From: Leishmania mexicana MHOM/GT/2001/U1103
Lineage: Eukaryota; Euglenozoa; Kinetoplastea; Trypanosomatida; Trypanosomatidae
Length of the DNA: 64,000 nt
Direction: 5' to 3'
Assembly (NCBI RefSeq): GCF_000234665.1
Contig: NC_018331.1
Span: 62,001-126,000 of the forward strand
Shown here: positions 62,465-64,000 of the stretch, piece by piece
How the letters are laid out: each line of letters begins with the position of its first letter
Position numbering within the stretch: position 1 is the first letter of the stretch
Notes under the pieces: generated by a model
The model's database searches: none
Seen by the model: only the letters and a program-made list of their open reading frames with translations
What the model was told of the DNA's origin: nothing
Position numbers and translations under genes: made by a program

Positions 62465-63023
62465 TTCTCTGCCATGGTGCCCTGAGCTTAGCTGAACTCC
62501 ACGCTACCCCCGGCCCTGTCACAGACACATCGCACGGTGCCAAGCAGCCCTACACACACGCCCTGCAGCAATGCGCCGACTCCGTCATCCGAGCACGGCC
62601 CCTGCCCCACACTCCGCAGGTCGCCCCACACCCGCCCCCATCACGCCGGCAGCCGCCTAGTGTGCATCCCCGTAGGGGTGGCACACAGGCCCCCACACCA
62701 CACACACACACCAGCAAGGGCAGTCAGGCCCGGGTGCAATGCGTTCCAGGCACGCCGACACTCTGCCTACCACATGGACGGCACAAGCGTGTTCGCTGTC
62801 GCGGGTCACCCACTACGCCAGCGCCACCCCCAGGACCCCAGCGCCGACACACCAGTGCCCATGCATCGCGCTCACCTCCCCACGTCGTAGGCACTCGAGC
62901 CTTGTCACCATGAGAAGTGGGGTTCCGGCACTGGCAGGCGGGGGGATGGGAGGGGGAGGGGCTGCCTGTACGTCCCCGCATACGGTGTGGAGTGTACTGG
63001 GCGCCGGGGTACTACGCAGAGTG
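62465..63023 (-). mobile_element. SIDER-like degenerate retroposon, copy E, inverted
   Basis: About 0.56 kb, reverse complement of the other four. Its reverse complement runs from ACTCTGCGTAGTACCCCGG to GGCAGAGAA and matches copy D almost end to end, including the GCATGGGCACTGG variant. It is the only copy antisense to the surrounding genes, so the mRNA would carry the complement. Confidence 0.78.
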
Positions 63024-63231
63024 TGAGGGGTGTCCCTCTGTAATGACGGGCATTCGAAAAGGACAATAGGAAAGCAAACAGTTGAGAAAAGGGTGTCCTT
63101 TGGTGCAAGAAGGTACGCTCCGGAGGTCCGTCGTCACAGAGGTGTGTGGGGCTTACATAATGCCGAGTACGTCTCCTCCTCGGTCACCCTCCTCCGCGAA
63201 CCCGCTGGCGGAGCGGATACAGAGAACGCTC

Positions 63232-63253
63232 CAGTGTGTGTGTGTGTGTGTGT
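63232..63253. repeat. (GT)n microsatellite
   Basis: A pure GT run of about ten units in the spacer before the last gene. Confidence 0.85.
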
Positions 63254-63835
63254 CTTCTCATTTTCACTTGCGCGAGACTGCGACCTACTCTGGGGCGGTT
63301 GGTGAGCTGCCCGCAGATGCCATGCAGTGCTCACATTCATGTTTACCGTTCTCCGTTTCGTCGACTCCACCGATCCACCGCTCGCGCCTCACTCGCTCTC
63401 TCTGTCTCTCTCGCATTCCGTCCTGCCCATCTTCTCGTTTCGGTGTGCGCGTGTGTGTGCGACACTTCCATCCTGCTCCGTGCGCACCTTTCAGTCCTCC
63501 ACTGCGGTGGCCTGCGCACTCGCTGCTCACCGTTCTTGCATCTCAACCCGCTCTTCTCTCTTACGGTGGCGACTGGGAGTGGGCACAAGGCTCTGCACTT
63601 GCTACTGCGCAAGCACGTGCGCCGTACGTGTGCGTGTCGGGCTACCCCGTTTGCGTCCCCTGTTAGGGAGAGGGTTACCCAGGTGGAGTGTGAAGCTTTC
63701 ACCTTTCCTTTTTGTGTGTGTGGGTGTGTGTGTGCCTCGTCGTTGTGACTCGGGCCTCGTTCTCGTATGGTGGTGAAGGGGCCGACGCACACGCACAGCG
63801 CTCACGCATGTCCTCAGCACGAGCCGCTCATTCCG

Positions 63836-63864
63836 TCTTTTTTTTCTTTCACTCTTTGACGTAG
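63836..63864 (+). promoter_or_regulatory. Polypyrimidine tract and AG acceptor before the last gene
   Basis: A T-dominated tract ending GACGTAG at 63864, 32 bases before the ATG at 63897. A second AG lies in CACAGG just before the ATG. This is a textbook trypanosomatid trans-splicing layout. Confidence 0.6.
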
Positions 63865-63896
63865 TCACCTGCTCGGCCTCGTTCGCCGTCCACAGG

Positions 63897-64000
63897 ATGG
63901 GCAAAGGCGCGCGATCAAAACGCAGCACGCGCCCGTACGCGAAAAGGCAGCACGTGCTGGAGAGCAAGGCGCAGGAGGTAGACCCGGAGTTGCTGGAGCG
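63897..64000 (+). CDS. Start of a basic protein, cut by the window end
   Basis: Only the first 34 codons are visible and the frame is open to the end. The N-terminus MGKGARSKRSTRPYAKRQ is very basic, then becomes charged (ESKAQEVDPELLER). Such starts are common in nucleolar ribosome-biogenesis proteins, for example Brix-domain or Nop-type factors, but the visible part is too short to assign. The upstream polypyrimidine tract and AG acceptor support this start. Confidence 0.75.
   Translation, partial: MGKGARSKRSTRPYAKRQHVLESKAQEVDPELLE

Larger units (their letters stand above)
62229..63896. other. 1.7 kb intergenic region with SIDER copy E
   Basis: The 3'UTR of the 556-residue gene, SIDER-like copy E in reverse, a (GT)n run at 63232-63253 and a pyrimidine-rich stretch to 63864. 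The long plus-strand frames at 62455-62913 are the reverse-strand shadows of the repeat. Confidence 0.65.

Overview
The window looks like nuclear DNA of a trypanosomatid, most likely a Leishmania-type parasite. The evidence is: long intronless reading frames on the same strand in long runs; GC-rich codon use; 0.8-3.5 kb non-coding gaps full of polypyrimidine tracts and (GT)n/(AC)n microsatellites, as expected for trans-spliced polycistronic units; five copies of a ~0.5 kb dispersed repeat that matches what I know of Leishmania SIDER-type degenerate retroposons; and kinetoplastid-style proteins such as a single-chain Nup98/Nup96-type nucleoporin. The gene order (acyl carrier protein, methylmalonyl-CoA mutase, ribokinase) resembles what I remember of Leishmania chromosome 27, but I could not check this.

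Layout. The left ~8.2 kb is a minus-strand unit: ODR4-like tail-anchored protein, a 1106-residue repeat protein and a mitochondrial acyl carrier protein. A divergent strand-switch region at about 8.2-11.9 kb is the likely transcription start for both directions. It carries one SIDER-like copy at its centre. Everything to the right is a plus-strand unit: methylmalonyl-CoA mutase, CAND1-like HEAT protein, a mitochondrial-type helical protein, a TSNAXIP1-like coiled-coil protein, an RNase III-fold-like mitochondrial protein, a two-RRM protein, an AFG2/SPATA5-like AAA ATPase, a 194-residue triple-repeat protein, the FG nucleoporin, ATG9, a short coiled-coil protein, a mitochondrial membrane J-protein, ribokinase, a possible 84-residue protein, a 610-residue AT-hook/motif-array protein, an unknown 556-residue protein, and the start of a basic protein cut by the window end.

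How they fit together. As usual in trypanosomatids the genes in a unit are not a pathway; they share transcription only. Individual roles are mitochondrial metabolism and translation or RNA processing (ACP, mutase, RNase III-like protein, J-protein), ubiquitin-like systems (CAND1 for cullin exchange; ODR4-like for UFM1), autophagy (ATG9), nuclear transport (Nup), ribosome biogenesis (AFG2-like) and pentose salvage (ribokinase). Expression would be set mainly by 3'UTR elements, so the SIDER-like copies in 3'UTR positions matter.

Most worth a second look: the repeat and short-motif architecture shared by the 1106- and 610-residue proteins; the inverted near-identical SIDER pair spanning 39.8-63.0 kb; the strand-switch region; and a coding-like degenerate block with adjacent perfect palindromes at 28.9-30.6 kb. 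Start codons were placed at the first ATG compatible with the domain; none is experimentally supported.
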